A DNA stretch of 64,000 nt from contig NZ_RQIS01000004.1 of the NCBI RefSeq assembly GCF_003837865.1, positions 286,381-350,380 on the forward strand. The letters are read 5' to 3'. The stretch comes from Paraburkholderia dinghuensis. Its GTDB lineage: Bacteria > Pseudomonadota > Gammaproteobacteria > Burkholderiales > Burkholderiaceae. Shown here piece by piece: positions 26,678 through 35,848 of the stretch. The notes under the pieces were generated by a model, which worked only from the letters and a program-made list of their open reading frames with translations, had not been told where the DNA came from and ran no database searches. The first letter of the stretch is position 1. Each line of letters begins with the position of its first letter. A program made the position numbers and the translations under genes.

Positions 26678-28423
26678 TTACCGATCGGGATTCAGTCGCT
26701 GATAAGCATCGAGGAGGGAGGTCTTGTAGACGACGCCAGCGAGCGTCGGCTGCAGCGCGCTTTCGATGACAGGCAGCCGTTCGCCGCGGAATGCCATGAA
26801 ATGCTGAAGGCCCGTCGCGAGCGACATGTCCGGCGTGAGCACGTCGAACGGCATCTGCACGTAGTCGGCAGCGCGCTTTTGCGACGTATCGCGCTTTTGC
26901 AGCAGATCCGAGGTGATGTCGGCGAGCGCGACTGCTCCGAGGAAGTGGCCCGAAGCATCGGTGACGTAGAGATACTTCACCGGATATTCGAGGAATACGC
27001 GTGTCATGTCGGGCACGGTGGCGTCGGCATGCACGACGGTGTCGGCCGGGCGGATCAGCGCGCGCATCTGCGTCGAGCGCAGGCGCACGCGCTCTTCTTC
27101 CTCGCGGTTGCGGTGGAGCGTGATCTCGTACATCGACGCCTTGCCCGTCGCTCGCGCCACGAAATACGCGACGACGCACGAAAGCATGAGCGGCAGCACG
27201 ACCTGATAGCTGAGCGTCATCTCGAAGATCATGAGAATCGCCATCAGCGGCGCCTGGGTGGCGCCCGCGAGGAACGCGCCCATGCCGACTATCGCATACG
27301 CATAGGGCGCGGACGTGCCATCCGGCAAGAGTCCATGCACCGCCTGGCCGAACAGGCAGCCAGCCACGGCGCCCATGAAGAGCGTTGGCGTGAAGATGCC
27401 GCCGACGGCACCCGAGCCGACCGTCGCAGCCGTCGCAATAAGCTTGAATACGAGCACGGTGGCGAGGGCGGTCCAGGTCCACGGCGAATGAAGGATCGAG
27501 TTGACGACGCTGTAGCCGTTGCCCCAGACCTCCGGCGTCCACACCGAGAGCATGCCGACCACGAGTCCGCCCAGCCCGAGTTTCACGGGTAGCGGTATCT
27601 GCAGACGCGTGACGCGCGATTTCGTGGCGTCGAGCAGACTCAGGAACTGCGGCGCGAGCGCTCCGCACAGGAGACCGAGCACGACGAAAAGCACGACCTC
27701 GATGCCTGTGATCGTCGGGAACTCGGGCATCTGGTACGGAGGCTTGTATCCCGCGAACTCGCGCATCGTAATGTTCGCGACGACGGACGACACCACGAGC
27801 GGCCCGAAGCTTTCCATCGCGATCGAGCCGATCACGATCTCGGTGACGAAGAAAGCTCCGGCGATGGGCGCGTTATACGCCGACGTAATGCCGGCTGCCG
27901 CGCCGCACGCGACGAGCAGGCGCAGGCGCTGCGGGTCGAAGTGGATCCAGCGGCCGAGAAGCGATGCGGCGAGCGCGGCGAGTTGCACCATCGGGCCCTC
28001 GCGGCCGATCGATCCGCCGCTCGCGATCGTGAAGAGCGACGACGCGCTGCGCCAGAGACTCGCGCCGACCGGCATCACCCCGTCACCGATCGCGACGGCT
28101 TCGACGTAATCGGAGTGAATGGTGCGCGCGGTTTCGGCGGACGTCTTGCGCTTCGCGAAGATCAGCAGGCAGCCCGCGATGATGCCGCCTGCCGTGGGCA
28201 CCGCGATGCGCATGTACCACGGGAGATGTTCCGCGATTTCGACGAGGCTGCCCGACGTGCCCGCGTAAAGGTGCTCGAGGAGCGCGATGCCTTGGCGAAA
28301 GAGCACCGTCACGAAGGCGCCGGCGAGACCGACGATGACCGACCAGATGAGCATCGTATGCGCGTCCGAGAGCCGGAAAAACTCGCGGGCACGGGTGCGC
28401 AGTTTCAGCAGGAATGACAGCAC
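26678..28423 (-). CDS. ClC-type chloride channel/antiporter with CBS domains
   Basis: About 581 residues from a GTG start at 28423 (VLSFLLKLRTRAREFF); an ATG at 28486 would add 21 residues, and neither has a good ribosome binding site. The membrane part has ClC motifs GGSIGREGPMVQ and GSGAVGGIFTPTLFMGA; the place of the GSGIP motif holds AIGDGVMPVG. About ten hydrophobic segments precede two C-terminal CBS domains (about 445-575; KYLYVTDASGHFLGAVALADI and RGERLPVIES). It is likely to carry chloride, perhaps coupled to protons, with nucleotide control through the CBS pair. The N-terminus resembles the ClcB-like bacterial subgroup. Confidence 0.88.
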   Translation of the reverse strand: MLSFLLKLRTRAREFFRLSDAHTMLIWSVIVGLAGAFVTVLFRQGIALLEHLYAGTSGSLVEIAEHLPWYMRIAVPTAGGIIAGCLLIFAKRKTSAETARTIHSDYVEAVAIGDGVMPVGASLWRSASSLFTIASGGSIGREGPMVQLAALAASLLGRWIHFDPQRLRLLVACGAAAGITSAYNAPIAGAFFVTEIVIGSIAMESFGPLVVSSVVANITMREFAGYKPPYQMPEFPTITGIEVVLFVVLGLLCGALAPQFLSLLDATKSRVTRLQIPLPVKLGLGGLVVGMLSVWTPEVWGNGYSVVNSILHSPWTWTALATVLVFKLIATAATVGSGAVGGIFTPTLFMGAVAGCLFGQAVHGLLPDGTSAPYAYAIVGMGAFLAGATQAPLMAILMIFEMTLSYQVVLPLMLSCVVAYFVARATGKASMYEITLHRNREEEERVRLRSTQMRALIRPADTVVHADATVPDMTRVFLEYPVKYLYVTDASGHFLGAVALADITSDLLQKRDTSQKRAADYVQMPFDVLTPDMSLATGLQHFMAFRGERLPVIESALQPTLAGVVYKTSLLDAYQRLNPDR

Positions 28424-28549
28424 GATGGACAGGTCAGGAATGTGGGTAAGCGGCGCCGAGCGCAAGCATAGCATTGCGCCCCGCATGGCACGGGTGTTGC
28501 GAGGCGCGGCGCCCGGGTGGGCGGCACGGGGCGAGGTGCGCGGGGGCCG

Positions 28550-29287
28550 CTAGCGCGCGGACCGGTCGAGTTCCGGGTAGTGCCGGAAGATGCCGGTCTC
28601 GTTGAACGGCAGGCGGCGCGGCGACGCGAGATACGCGGCGATGTTCGGGCGCGCGGCCACGGCGTCGCGCAGCGCGACGATGTGAGGGTAGTGATCGGCG
28701 AGATGCTTCGTCGCCTTCGGGAAGGCGTAGCGCAAACCCTCGACGATCTGGAAGATCGACAGGTCGACGTAGGTGAGCGTGTCGCCAGCCATGTGTTGCG
28801 GTCCGGATGGGTTCTGCACGAGCACACGCTCGAAGTAACCGAGGAATTTCGGCATGCGATGCGCGAGGAAGTCGGCGGAACGCGCCTTCGCCTCGCCCTT
28901 CTGGTCCTCGTAATAGAGGCCGCTCGCGATCGGATGATGCGTGTCGTGGACTTCGGTCACGAGATCGGCGATCGTCAGTTGGAGGCCGTTCGCCACGTAG
29001 CGCAGACCTTCGTCGCGCGGCGCGAGCGACAGCTTTGGACCGAGATAGAAGAGGATGTTTGCGGTCTGCGGGATCAGCAGGTCGCCATCCTTGAGAAACG
29101 GCGGCGCAAAGGGTGGGTACGCGTCCGAACGGCTGTCGAGTTTCGCCATCATTGCGCCAATCCCGAGACTGTCCGTTTTTTCGCCGCGCGCCACGTCGAC
29201 ATACGCCGCCTGTGCCTCCTCCAGTGCAAGCCGCACGAATTCGCCGCGGCCCTGCAGGCCGTCCCAGTAATAGAGTTCGTATGCCAT
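28550..29287 (-). CDS. Glutathione S-transferase family protein
   Basis: A 245-residue two-domain GST preceded by GGAG. The N-terminal thioredoxin-like part starts YELYYWDGLQGRGEFVRLALEEAQ, with Tyr near residue 6-7 and Arg-rich helix as in alpha/sigma-like GSTs. LLIPQTANILFYLG is the G-site Gln-Thr/Ser region. The C-terminal helical domain includes the N-capping box LTYVDLSIFQIVEGL. It probably conjugates or uses glutathione in the cytoplasm; substrate unknown. Confidence 0.87.
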   Translation of the reverse strand: MAYELYYWDGLQGRGEFVRLALEEAQAAYVDVARGEKTDSLGIGAMMAKLDSRSDAYPPFAPPFLKDGDLLIPQTANILFYLGPKLSLAPRDEGLRYVANGLQLTIADLVTEVHDTHHPIASGLYYEDQKGEAKARSADFLAHRMPKFLGYFERVLVQNPSGPQHMAGDTLTYVDLSIFQIVEGLRYAFPKATKHLADHYPHIVALRDAVAARPNIAAYLASPRRLPFNETGIFRHYPELDRSAR

Positions 29288-29482
29288 CGGTTGCTCCGGT
29301 CGACCAGCGTTGGCGCTTTAGCGCCTGACTCCGGTCCCATCTGGTCCCATGCAAAGCTGTCGTGACCCCACCCGCGATGCAGACAGCACGGCACAGTATC
29401 GCGCGCAACGGGCACGTATGGGCGGTGCGTGTCGCGTTACCGCGATGCGTCCGGAGCCTTGCGCGGGCCCTGGCCAAAACGC

Positions 29483-29510
29483 AAAAAGCCCCGCACGAAG
29501 CGGGGCTTTC
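29483..29510 (-). terminator. Rho-independent terminator of yeiH
   Basis: On the minus strand the hairpin AAAGCCCCGC / GCGGGGCTTT is followed by TTTGCGTTTT, about 50 bases past the yeiH stop. Confidence 0.85.
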
Positions 29511-29559
29511 TGCCAGCGAGGCCGGCACTGCGGCGCTCACGCGCCTGTCGTGTGCACGG

Positions 29560-30633
29560 TCAGCCGAACAGGCGCTCGACGGCCCAGGTGATCGCGAGAC
29601 CACCACCGATCAGCCACACGTAGACGATAAGGCCGGTGGTCAGTGCACGCGGGCCGGCCTCGCGGATCTGGGAAATGCGCGTCTCCATACCGAGAGCGGT
29701 CATCGCCATGGTGAGGGCGAAAGTGTCGAGTGCGTTGATGGACTGCGTGGCAGGGGCCGGCAGCACATGCAGCGAGTTCACGATCACGAGGGCGAGGAAG
29801 CCAAGCGCGAACCAAGGTACCGCGATCTTGCGTGCGCCGTGCGCCGCGTGGTCGGCGCCGTTTCCGCGTGCCTGGCGATTGAGCCACACGCCGAGCACGA
29901 GCAGCACCGGCACGAGCAACATCACGCGCGTCATCTTGACGATGGTGGCAATGTGCGTGGCTTCGGGGCTCACATTGGACGCCGCGCCGACGACCTGCGC
30001 CACTTCGTGGATCGTGCCGCCGAAGAAGAGACCGGCGCCGAGGGTGTCGAGATGGAGCCAGCCCGCGCGATAGAGCACGGGGTAGAGGAACATCGAGAGC
30101 GTGCCGAAAAGCACGACGCTGCCGACGGCCATCGCGCTCTTGTGGGGCTTCGACTGGAGCGTGGATTCGAAGGCCAGCACGGCGGCCGCGCCGCAGATCG
30201 CGCTGCCGGCGGCGGTGAGGATGGCGGTGTCGCGATCGAGCTTCATGAGCTTCATGCCTGCCCAGGTGCCGATCAGGAGCGTGCTCACGACGATCGTGAC
30301 CGATTCGACGAGCCCCGGCACACCCACCTGGGCGATCTCCTGAAGGCTCACGCGCAAGCCGAAAAACGCGACGGCGATGCGCAGCAGCTTGCGCGCGGAG
30401 AAGTTGACGCCGGCAGCCCAGCTCGCGGGCATCCCGTCGCGCAGGGCGTTGCCGTAGACTGCCCCGGCGGCGATACCGATGATGAGCGGGCTCATGCCCA
30501 GCCCGGCAATCGCGGGCAGCGCGGCGAGTCGGGTGACAGCGGCGGCGAACAGCGCGACGAACAGAACACCGTTGATCTTGCCGCGGGTGGCGGAGGGTTG
30601 AAGCGCGACGGTCGTTGACGGCGAGGCGGACAT
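29560..30633 (-). CDS. yeiH: YeiH family (UPF0324) putative sulfate exporter
   Basis: A 357-residue polytopic inner membrane protein with about ten helices. Family segments include LGMSPLIIGIAAGAVYGN, FSARKLLRIAVAFFGLRVSLQEI, AAGSAICGAAAVLAFE and FFGGTIHEVAQVVGAA, where the last carries the HEVAQV motif conserved in YeiH. Pfam describes the family as conserved hypothetical/PSE membrane proteins, with a proposed anion export role. It is divergent from a LysR regulator, the same arrangement as yeiE-yeiH in enterobacteria. Confidence 0.9.
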   Translation of the reverse strand: MSASPSTTVALQPSATRGKINGVLFVALFAAAVTRLAALPAIAGLGMSPLIIGIAAGAVYGNALRDGMPASWAAGVNFSARKLLRIAVAFFGLRVSLQEIAQVGVPGLVESVTIVVSTLLIGTWAGMKLMKLDRDTAILTAAGSAICGAAAVLAFESTLQSKPHKSAMAVGSVVLFGTLSMFLYPVLYRAGWLHLDTLGAGLFFGGTIHEVAQVVGAASNVSPEATHIATIVKMTRVMLLVPVLLVLGVWLNRQARGNGADHAAHGARKIAVPWFALGFLALVIVNSLHVLPAPATQSINALDTFALTMAMTALGMETRISQIREAGPRALTTGLIVYVWLIGGGLAITWAVERLFG

Positions 30634-30755
30634 GGTGAACCCGGAATCAGCTAAAGCATTGATGGAATTTATGCGCTTATCCTAGTTTGGATATATCGAT
30701 ATGAAAAATCGTGATTTGTGACGTAATATATAAGCTAATCCGATAGTTCTAGCTC
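30634..30755. promoter_or_regulatory. Divergent promoter region of yeiH and its LysR regulator
   Basis: This 122-base gap is much more AT-rich than the surroundings, with ATATCGATAT (30693-30702) and TAATATATAA elements. It must hold both promoters and the LysR-type binding site; exact boxes are not assigned. Confidence 0.5.
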
Positions 30756-31682
30756 ATGACCCCGGAACAACTGATAACTTTTGCCGCCGTCGCCGAGCAC
30801 CGCAACATCAGCCGGGCCGCGCAGGCGCTCCATCTCTCGCAGCCCGCGGTGTCGGGCCAGTTGCGGCTTTTGCAGGAGGAGTTCGGCGAGCCGCTTTATC
30901 TGCGCGACGGCCGCGGCGTGCGCCTCACGCCCACCGGCGAGCAACTGGCCGCCTACGCGGCGCGGCTGCGCGATAGCTGGCGTGACGCCTTCGCCTTCCG
31001 CGACGCGCTGCGCGGGCTGGAGCAAGGGACGCTGCGCATCGGCGCGAGCACGACGCCCGCGAGCTATCTGCTGCCGTATCTGGTGGCGGCGTTCCACCGG
31101 CGTTTTCCAGGCGTGAAGCTCGAAACGACGAGCGGCAACACGTCCGACGTGGTCGGCATGCTCGGCGCACTCGATATCGCGATGATCGAAGGCGCAGCCG
31201 ACACGCCGTTGCCGGCCGATACCGTCGTATATCCGTGGCGCGACGACGAGATCGTTGCCATCGTGCCGCGCGCCCATCCGCTCGCTGCGCGCGCGCTGGC
31301 GCCGGACACGGGTGTCCCGCTTGCTGCGATCGGCGACTACCCGCTCGTGCTGCGCGAGGCCGGTTCGGGTGTGCGCCAGATCGTCGAGCGTGCGTTCACA
31401 AGCGCCGACGTGCCGATGCGTATCGCCCTGGAAATTGCCGGTGTGGAGGGCGTGAAAGAGGCGGTGCGCGCGGGCATGGGGATCGGCTTCGTATCGGCCA
31501 TGTCGATGCGCCACGAAGATGACGCGCTGTGCAAGATCGGGATTGGGCCGGACCCGCTCGTACGGCGATTCTCGATTCTCGTCCCGCACGGGGCCGCGGC
31601 CTCGCGGGTCGCGCAGCGATTTCTCGACCTGTGTCTCGCCCAGGCGGTCGGCGATGGCGCGACCCCGGGCGAGGGGACGTAG
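30756..31682 (+). CDS. LysR family transcriptional regulator (YeiE-like)
   Basis: A 308-residue regulator. The N-terminal winged helix (EQLITFAAVAEHRNISRAAQALHLSQPAVSGQLRLLQEE) is at residues 3-41, and the effector domain begins near LRIGASTTPASYLLPYL (about 90). It belongs by position and by the SQPAVSGQ recognition helix to the CysB/YeiE-type group. Divergence from yeiH suggests it activates or controls that transporter; the inducer is unknown. Confidence 0.9.
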   Translation: MTPEQLITFAAVAEHRNISRAAQALHLSQPAVSGQLRLLQEEFGEPLYLRDGRGVRLTPTGEQLAAYAARLRDSWRDAFAFRDALRGLEQGTLRIGASTTPASYLLPYLVAAFHRRFPGVKLETTSGNTSDVVGMLGALDIAMIEGAADTPLPADTVVYPWRDDEIVAIVPRAHPLAARALAPDTGVPLAAIGDYPLVLREAGSGVRQIVERAFTSADVPMRIALEIAGVEGVKEAVRAGMGIGFVSAMSMRHEDDALCKIGIGPDPLVRRFSILVPHGAAASRVAQRFLDLCLAQAVGDGATPGEGT

Positions 31683-31842
31683 CTGCGCCGTTTCGGACAG
31701 GGCGTCCTGGTGCGAGGCTCTCGACTGCGGCATCCTAGGCGTTCATGAGCGCGGCGCTCGCCGATCCGGTCGGGTTCGCGCTCGCGGTAAAGCCGCGGTG
31801 CGATGGCTCGCAGAGCTACGTCGCGACGCGGCCCGGGAATGA

Positions 31843-32814
31843 ATGGACATGACTCAGAAAATCGTTGTTTACAAGACCTTGCCCGACGACGTAGCTGCCT
31901 GGCTACGTGAACACGCGGAACTCGTCGTCGTCGATCCGCAGACGCCAGGCGCGCTGGCTGCCGCGCTACGCGATGCCGACGGCGCGATCGGCGCAAGCGT
32001 GACGATCACACCTGCGATGCTCGAAGGCTCGCGCGTGAGGGCGCTCTCCACGATCTCGGTTGGCTACGACCAGTTCGACATCGCCGATCTCACGAGACGC
32101 GGCATCGTCCTCGCACACACGCCCGACGTGCTAACCGAATCGACAGCCGATACCGTGTTCGCGCTCATTCTCGCGAGCGCGCGCCGCGTCGTCGAACTGG
32201 CCGATTGGGTCAAGGCCGGCAAGTGGATGGTGAGTGTCGGCTCGGCGCAATTCGGTGTCGAGGTGCAGGGCAAGACGCTCGGCATCATCGGGCTCGGGCG
32301 CATTGGAGGTGCGGTGGCGCGGCGTGCGGCGCTCGGCTTCAATATGAAGGTGCAGTACACGAACCGCAGCGCGAACGCGATAGCGGAACGCGACTATGGC
32401 GCCCGCCGCGTCGCACTCGACGAACTGCTCGCCACATCGGACTTCGTGTGCCTGCAGGTGCCCCTCACACCCGAGACGCATCATCTGATCGGCGCTGACG
32501 AACTGCGCACGATGAAGCGCAGCGCGATTCTGATCAACGCGTCGCGCGGCGCGACCGTCGACGAAGCAGCGCTTGTCGCGGCGCTCGAAGCAGGCACGAT
32601 CCGCGGTGCCGGGCTCGACGTGTTCGAACGCGAGCCGCTCGAACCCACGTCGCCGCTTCTCGCGATGCCCAACGTCGTGGCGCTGCCGCACATCGGCTCG
32701 GCCACGTACGAAACGCGGCACGCGATGGCACGCTGTGCCGCCGAAAATCTCGTTGCGGCGCTCGCGGGCAAGCTCGATCGCAACATCGTGAACCGCGAGG
32801 TGCTCGCACGATGA
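31843..32814 (+). CDS. D-2-hydroxyacid dehydrogenase (glyoxylate/2-ketogluconate reductase type)
   Basis: A 323-residue NAD(P)-dependent reductase. The Rossmann motif is GIIGLGRIGGAVARR (about 145-159) and the catalytic residues are Arg in INASRGATVDEAAL, Glu in DVFEREPLEP and His in ALPHIGSATYETR. Overall layout fits GhrB/TkrA, which reduces 2-ketogluconate, glyoxylate or hydroxypyruvate. Starts at 31843 or 31849 (MDMTQK) cannot be separated. A four-base overlap leads into the stub of a LacI-type regulator, a common partner of ketogluconate genes. Confidence 0.9.
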   Translation: MDMTQKIVVYKTLPDDVAAWLREHAELVVVDPQTPGALAAALRDADGAIGASVTITPAMLEGSRVRALSTISVGYDQFDIADLTRRGIVLAHTPDVLTESTADTVFALILASARRVVELADWVKAGKWMVSVGSAQFGVEVQGKTLGIIGLGRIGGAVARRAALGFNMKVQYTNRSANAIAERDYGARRVALDELLATSDFVCLQVPLTPETHHLIGADELRTMKRSAILINASRGATVDEAALVAALEAGTIRGAGLDVFEREPLEPTSPLLAMPNVVALPHIGSATYETRHAMARCAAENLVAALAGKLDRNIVNREVLAR

Positions 32815-32900
32815 GCGGTGGCGAGGTTATGCCGGCGCACCGCGCGACCATCAGCGACGTCGTCCGCGAAGCGGGCATCGGCAAGACCAGTTTTATCTGA
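32811..32900 (+). pseudogene. Truncated LacI-type regulator (helix-turn-helix stub)
   Basis: A 29-codon ORF overlapping the dehydrogenase stop (ATGA) encodes RATISDVVREAGIGKTSFI and then TGA. The stretch matches the first helix and turn of LacI regulators (ATIxDVAxxAGVSKTTVSR) but stops before the recognition helix. No downstream frame in 32901-33129 continues the family. I read it as the remnant of a deleted regulator; a functional 29-residue peptide is less likely. Confidence 0.6.
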
Positions 32901-33129
32901 ATAGTGCGCTATCCGTGCTTTAGCCGGTTCGGCGCGGGCGCATGGAAAGCGCGCGATGGTCCGACCACGCAGCGCAGCGAATGCGAACGCATGGCGCGCG
33001 ACCCGACGCGCGTATCGCAGGGGCCGTTTCTCCAGGACGCGTCGGCCGGGGCTGCGCGTCGGCCCGGATATCTGCGATGATTCGGGCTTCGGCCCGCACC
33101 CGCGCCTGCCGATCGTCACAAGGACCCTC

Positions 33130-33945
33130 ATGACCGTAGCCCCGATCACGCTGCTCAGCCTCTCGCTCGCGACGCTCTTTGTCGCTGCTTTGCCCGTGTT
33201 GCTGTATCGGCGGCTGCGTCGTCCCTTCGCGCTCGACTGGCGCGATACGATTGCAGGTATCGCCGTGTTTGCATTGTTCGCGACCGTGATCGAACGAGCA
33301 CTTAACGGCTTCGTGCTTCACGGCAATCCTGTGACCGCCAGCTGGCTCGACCACCCGCTTGCGTTCGTCGCGTATGGGGCGCTCGCAGCCGGCGTGTGCG
33401 AAGAGGTGGGCCGTTACATCGCCATGCGCCTGCTGGCTCGACGCGCGCACGGCGAGGCATCCGTGCGACTCGACTCAGACAAAACGGGCATCGGCTACGG
33501 CATTGGCCACGGCGGGGCGGAGGCGTGGCTCGTCGGCGTGCTCGTGCAACTGCAGTGGATCGTGTTCGCCGTACTCGCCAATCGCGGTGAACTCGACGAA
33601 CATCTCGCCAATCTTTCGATGGACGCCGTGTTGCGCGTGCATATGATTCTCGCGAACCTGTCGCCGTTGATGGCGCTCGTGTTCGCCGCCGAGCGCGCGG
33701 CGGCGTTCGTGTTCCAGATCGGCTTTTCCGTGCTGATGTGGCGTGGCGTGCGCGCAGGAAGGAAGGGCATCCTGCCGCTCATGATCGTCCTCCATGCGCT
33801 GACCGATGTGCCTGCCGCGATGTATCAGGCGCGCGTGCTGCCGCTCCTCATGGTGGAGGGTGCGTATGTCCTCGCGGCGATCGTGGTCGCGGTCGTTCTG
33901 ATTCGCGTGTGCCGGCTGCAAGGGCGTGCCGCACGTGCAGCGTGA
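33130..33945 (+). CDS. YhfC family membrane protein
   Basis: A 271-residue protein with AAGGA before its start and seven to eight hydrophobic segments. Residues around 88-100 read AAGVCEEVGRYIAMR and around 120-130 read GIGYGIGHGGAEAWL. The EE...R and H...E pairs resemble the putative zinc ligands of CPBP/YhfC (DUF2324) intramembrane proteases. The long frame upstream to 32956 is non-coding composition. Proteolytic activity is inferred from the family and not shown here. Confidence 0.78.
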   Translation: MTVAPITLLSLSLATLFVAALPVLLYRRLRRPFALDWRDTIAGIAVFALFATVIERALNGFVLHGNPVTASWLDHPLAFVAYGALAAGVCEEVGRYIAMRLLARRAHGEASVRLDSDKTGIGYGIGHGGAEAWLVGVLVQLQWIVFAVLANRGELDEHLANLSMDAVLRVHMILANLSPLMALVFAAERAAAFVFQIGFSVLMWRGVRAGRKGILPLMIVLHALTDVPAAMYQARVLPLLMVEGAYVLAAIVVAVVLIRVCRLQGRAARAA

Positions 33946-33990
33946 GCCGGCCTCAATCCGGCGCGTCTCTTCACCTTTTCGTTGGCGCTG

Positions 33991-34356
33991 ATGGAAACCT
34001 ATCTGTTTGAATGCACGAGTCCCGACTTCGAGGAACTGGCCCACGTGATCGCGGACCTCTTTCCTGAGCAGACGCGTTTTGCCGAACTGCCCGCCGAAAA
34101 CGGCGCGCCGCTCCTGACCGTGCAATGGGTGGCGATGCGCTTCGGATCAGCGGCGCGACGCATGACGTTGACGATCGCGATCGCACCTGCCGCGCTTGCC
34201 CGCTATCGCGCGCTGCCTGCGCGGTTGCGCGGCCGCAGCTTCGCCGTGCTGCGGGCCTACGTGGAAGCGCTGATCGGTTCGCTCGAAGAGCAGCACGCGA
34301 AAGGCGAGAGCGTGCCGCGCGAGGTGACGCTGGAACTGGACGAGGAGTTTGCGTGA
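33991..34356 (+). CDS. Conserved hypothetical protein (DUF3022-like)
   Basis: A 121-residue soluble protein starting METYLFECTSPDFEELAHVIADLFPE. The middle is beta-rich (APLLTVQWVAMRF, RMTLTIAIAPAAL) and the end is helical and acidic. It looks like the Burkholderia-restricted DUF3022 family, from memory of its N-terminus; this is tentative. It follows the YhfC gene by 45 bases on the same strand and may be co-transcribed. Confidence 0.6.
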   Translation: METYLFECTSPDFEELAHVIADLFPEQTRFAELPAENGAPLLTVQWVAMRFGSAARRMTLTIAIAPAALARYRALPARLRGRSFAVLRAYVEALIGSLEEQHAKGESVPREVTLELDEEFA

Positions 34357-34389
34357 AGCGGTGAGGGTGGGTGAGGTGGGTGTGGCCGG

Positions 34390-34824
34390 TCAGTCGGCGA
34401 GACGATAGACCTTGGCGAAACGCTCGGCTTTAACCACACCGTAGTCGCCGGGCGCGTACTGCATGACCCAGTCGCCTGCCGCACCGGTGAGGTGGTCGCC
34501 GCCTGCGGACCGGGTGATGGCGAACGGTTCGGTCATGCGCTTCGCCAGCACGACGGCAGGCAGGTTGCGATACGCACCGGATTCACCATGCGTAAGTGCG
34601 GTATCGGCGGGCAGGTACTTTGCATCGAAACGCTCGCGCGAGACGACCCAGCGCTCGCCCGTCGAGCCGGTGATGATCGCGTCGCCTTGTGCGTAACGGT
34701 TCGGGCCTTCGAGGCTCATCAGTTCGCCGGGAGCGGCAGCAAACGTGACGGCAACGGTTTCGTCCTTGACGACACGCTGGGCGGCGGCGTCGGTGCGCAG
34801 GTCGAGTTGGGTGAGTTCAATCAT
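34390..34824 (-). CDS. PGDYG domain protein
   Basis: A 144-residue protein with the segment MQYAPGDYGVVKAERFAKVYRL at its C-terminus, which contains the PGDYG motif that names the family, and an earlier related half (NRYAQGDAIITGSTGERWVVSRERFDAKYLP). The two halves look like a duplicated module. Function unknown. The start at 34824 (MIELTQLDLRT) is preferred over 34893, whose extra 23 residues are basic and atypical. Confidence 0.72.
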   Translation of the reverse strand: MIELTQLDLRTDAAAQRVVKDETVAVTFAAAPGELMSLEGPNRYAQGDAIITGSTGERWVVSRERFDAKYLPADTALTHGESGAYRNLPAVVLAKRMTEPFAITRSAGGDHLTGAAGDWVMQYAPGDYGVVKAERFAKVYRLAD

Positions 34825-35052
34825 GATGGGGCAAGCGGACCTGCATCGAAAAAGCGTGTTCCGGATGAGGCGACGGCCGGGCAATTCTGGCAATTGAGCC
34901 CGGCCGTCGCGCGGCCCGCAAGCGTACCTCGAATCGGCCCGCCACGCACGTCGTTTTGTGCGTCACGGCGGCCAGGTCTTCCCGTGTGACTGCGCGGGTA
35001 ACGCATTGGGATACTGCGGCATTGGGATACTGCGCGAGGGTGATCGCCTGGA

Positions 35053-35586
35053 TTACTGCGCTGCCGGGTCGCTCGCCGCAGGCGCTGCGTCGGCCGGCTT
35101 CGCCTGCGAGTTGTGCTTGTTCTTCGGCCGTTTGCCACCATTACCGCCGCGTTCCGGCGCGCCATGGCGGAAGGTCTTGTCCGCAATCGCCTTCTGATCG
35201 GCGGAGAAGCTGTTGTACAGCGGCTCAAATGCCGTAACGAGCTTTTGCATCTCGTCGGCGTGAACCTGGGTGATCTTCGCGTATTCCTTCATGTCGTCGA
35301 GCGCGTTACGCGTGCTCTGGCCTTCCGCGCGCTGCTTGAACAGCTCGCCCATGGACTGGCCGTTGGTGCGCATCTGGTCCGCGAAAGTCTTCCAGAGCGC
35401 CTCCTGGTCGGGCGTGATCTTCAGCGTCGAGTGCAGGAAGGCGATGCGTTCCTCAACGCGCTGCTGATGTTCGGCGACGCCCGCTTCGACGGCTGCCGAC
35501 GACGGCGCGGCCGGCGTCGCAGCGTTCTGCGCGAAGGCGCCGCTTATCGACAGTGTGGTCGCAAGGACGACGAAAGCTTTCTTCAT
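35053..35586 (-). CDS. Spy/CpxP-type LTXXQ periplasmic protein
   Basis: A 177-residue protein with a signal peptide (KKAFVVLATTLSISGAFAQ). The helical core carries LKITPDQEALWKTFADQM and a second copy near NSFSADQKAIADKTF, corresponding to the LTxxQ motifs of the Spy/CpxP chaperones. The C-terminus is Lys/Pro/Ala-rich and probably disordered. It likely binds unfolded proteins in the periplasm; whether it takes part in envelope stress signalling cannot be told here. Confidence 0.82.
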   Translation of the reverse strand: MKKAFVVLATTLSISGAFAQNAATPAAPSSAAVEAGVAEHQQRVEERIAFLHSTLKITPDQEALWKTFADQMRTNGQSMGELFKQRAEGQSTRNALDDMKEYAKITQVHADEMQKLVTAFEPLYNSFSADQKAIADKTFRHGAPERGGNGGKRPKNKHNSQAKPADAAPAASDPAAQ

Positions 35587-35848
35587 GGCTACTCCTTAGT
35601 TCGTTTCGTAGCGAGTTGGGCGTAATGCCGCATCGATTGAAGCGAATATTAGTACCACGATAACGGCGCATCGCGGTCTGGACGCGACAACTCCTTACAT
35701 GTGAAACCGGTCGAAACCTCCGGATTTGCGCTCGCGCAAACGGTGCCGGACGCCGATGGCGCGCCCGCCGCGTTTTCCCGATGCCGCCTGCGCCGCACTG
35801 CGCGCGATAATGGCGCCATTTCAACTCGACCTGTCAGACGACCCATCA

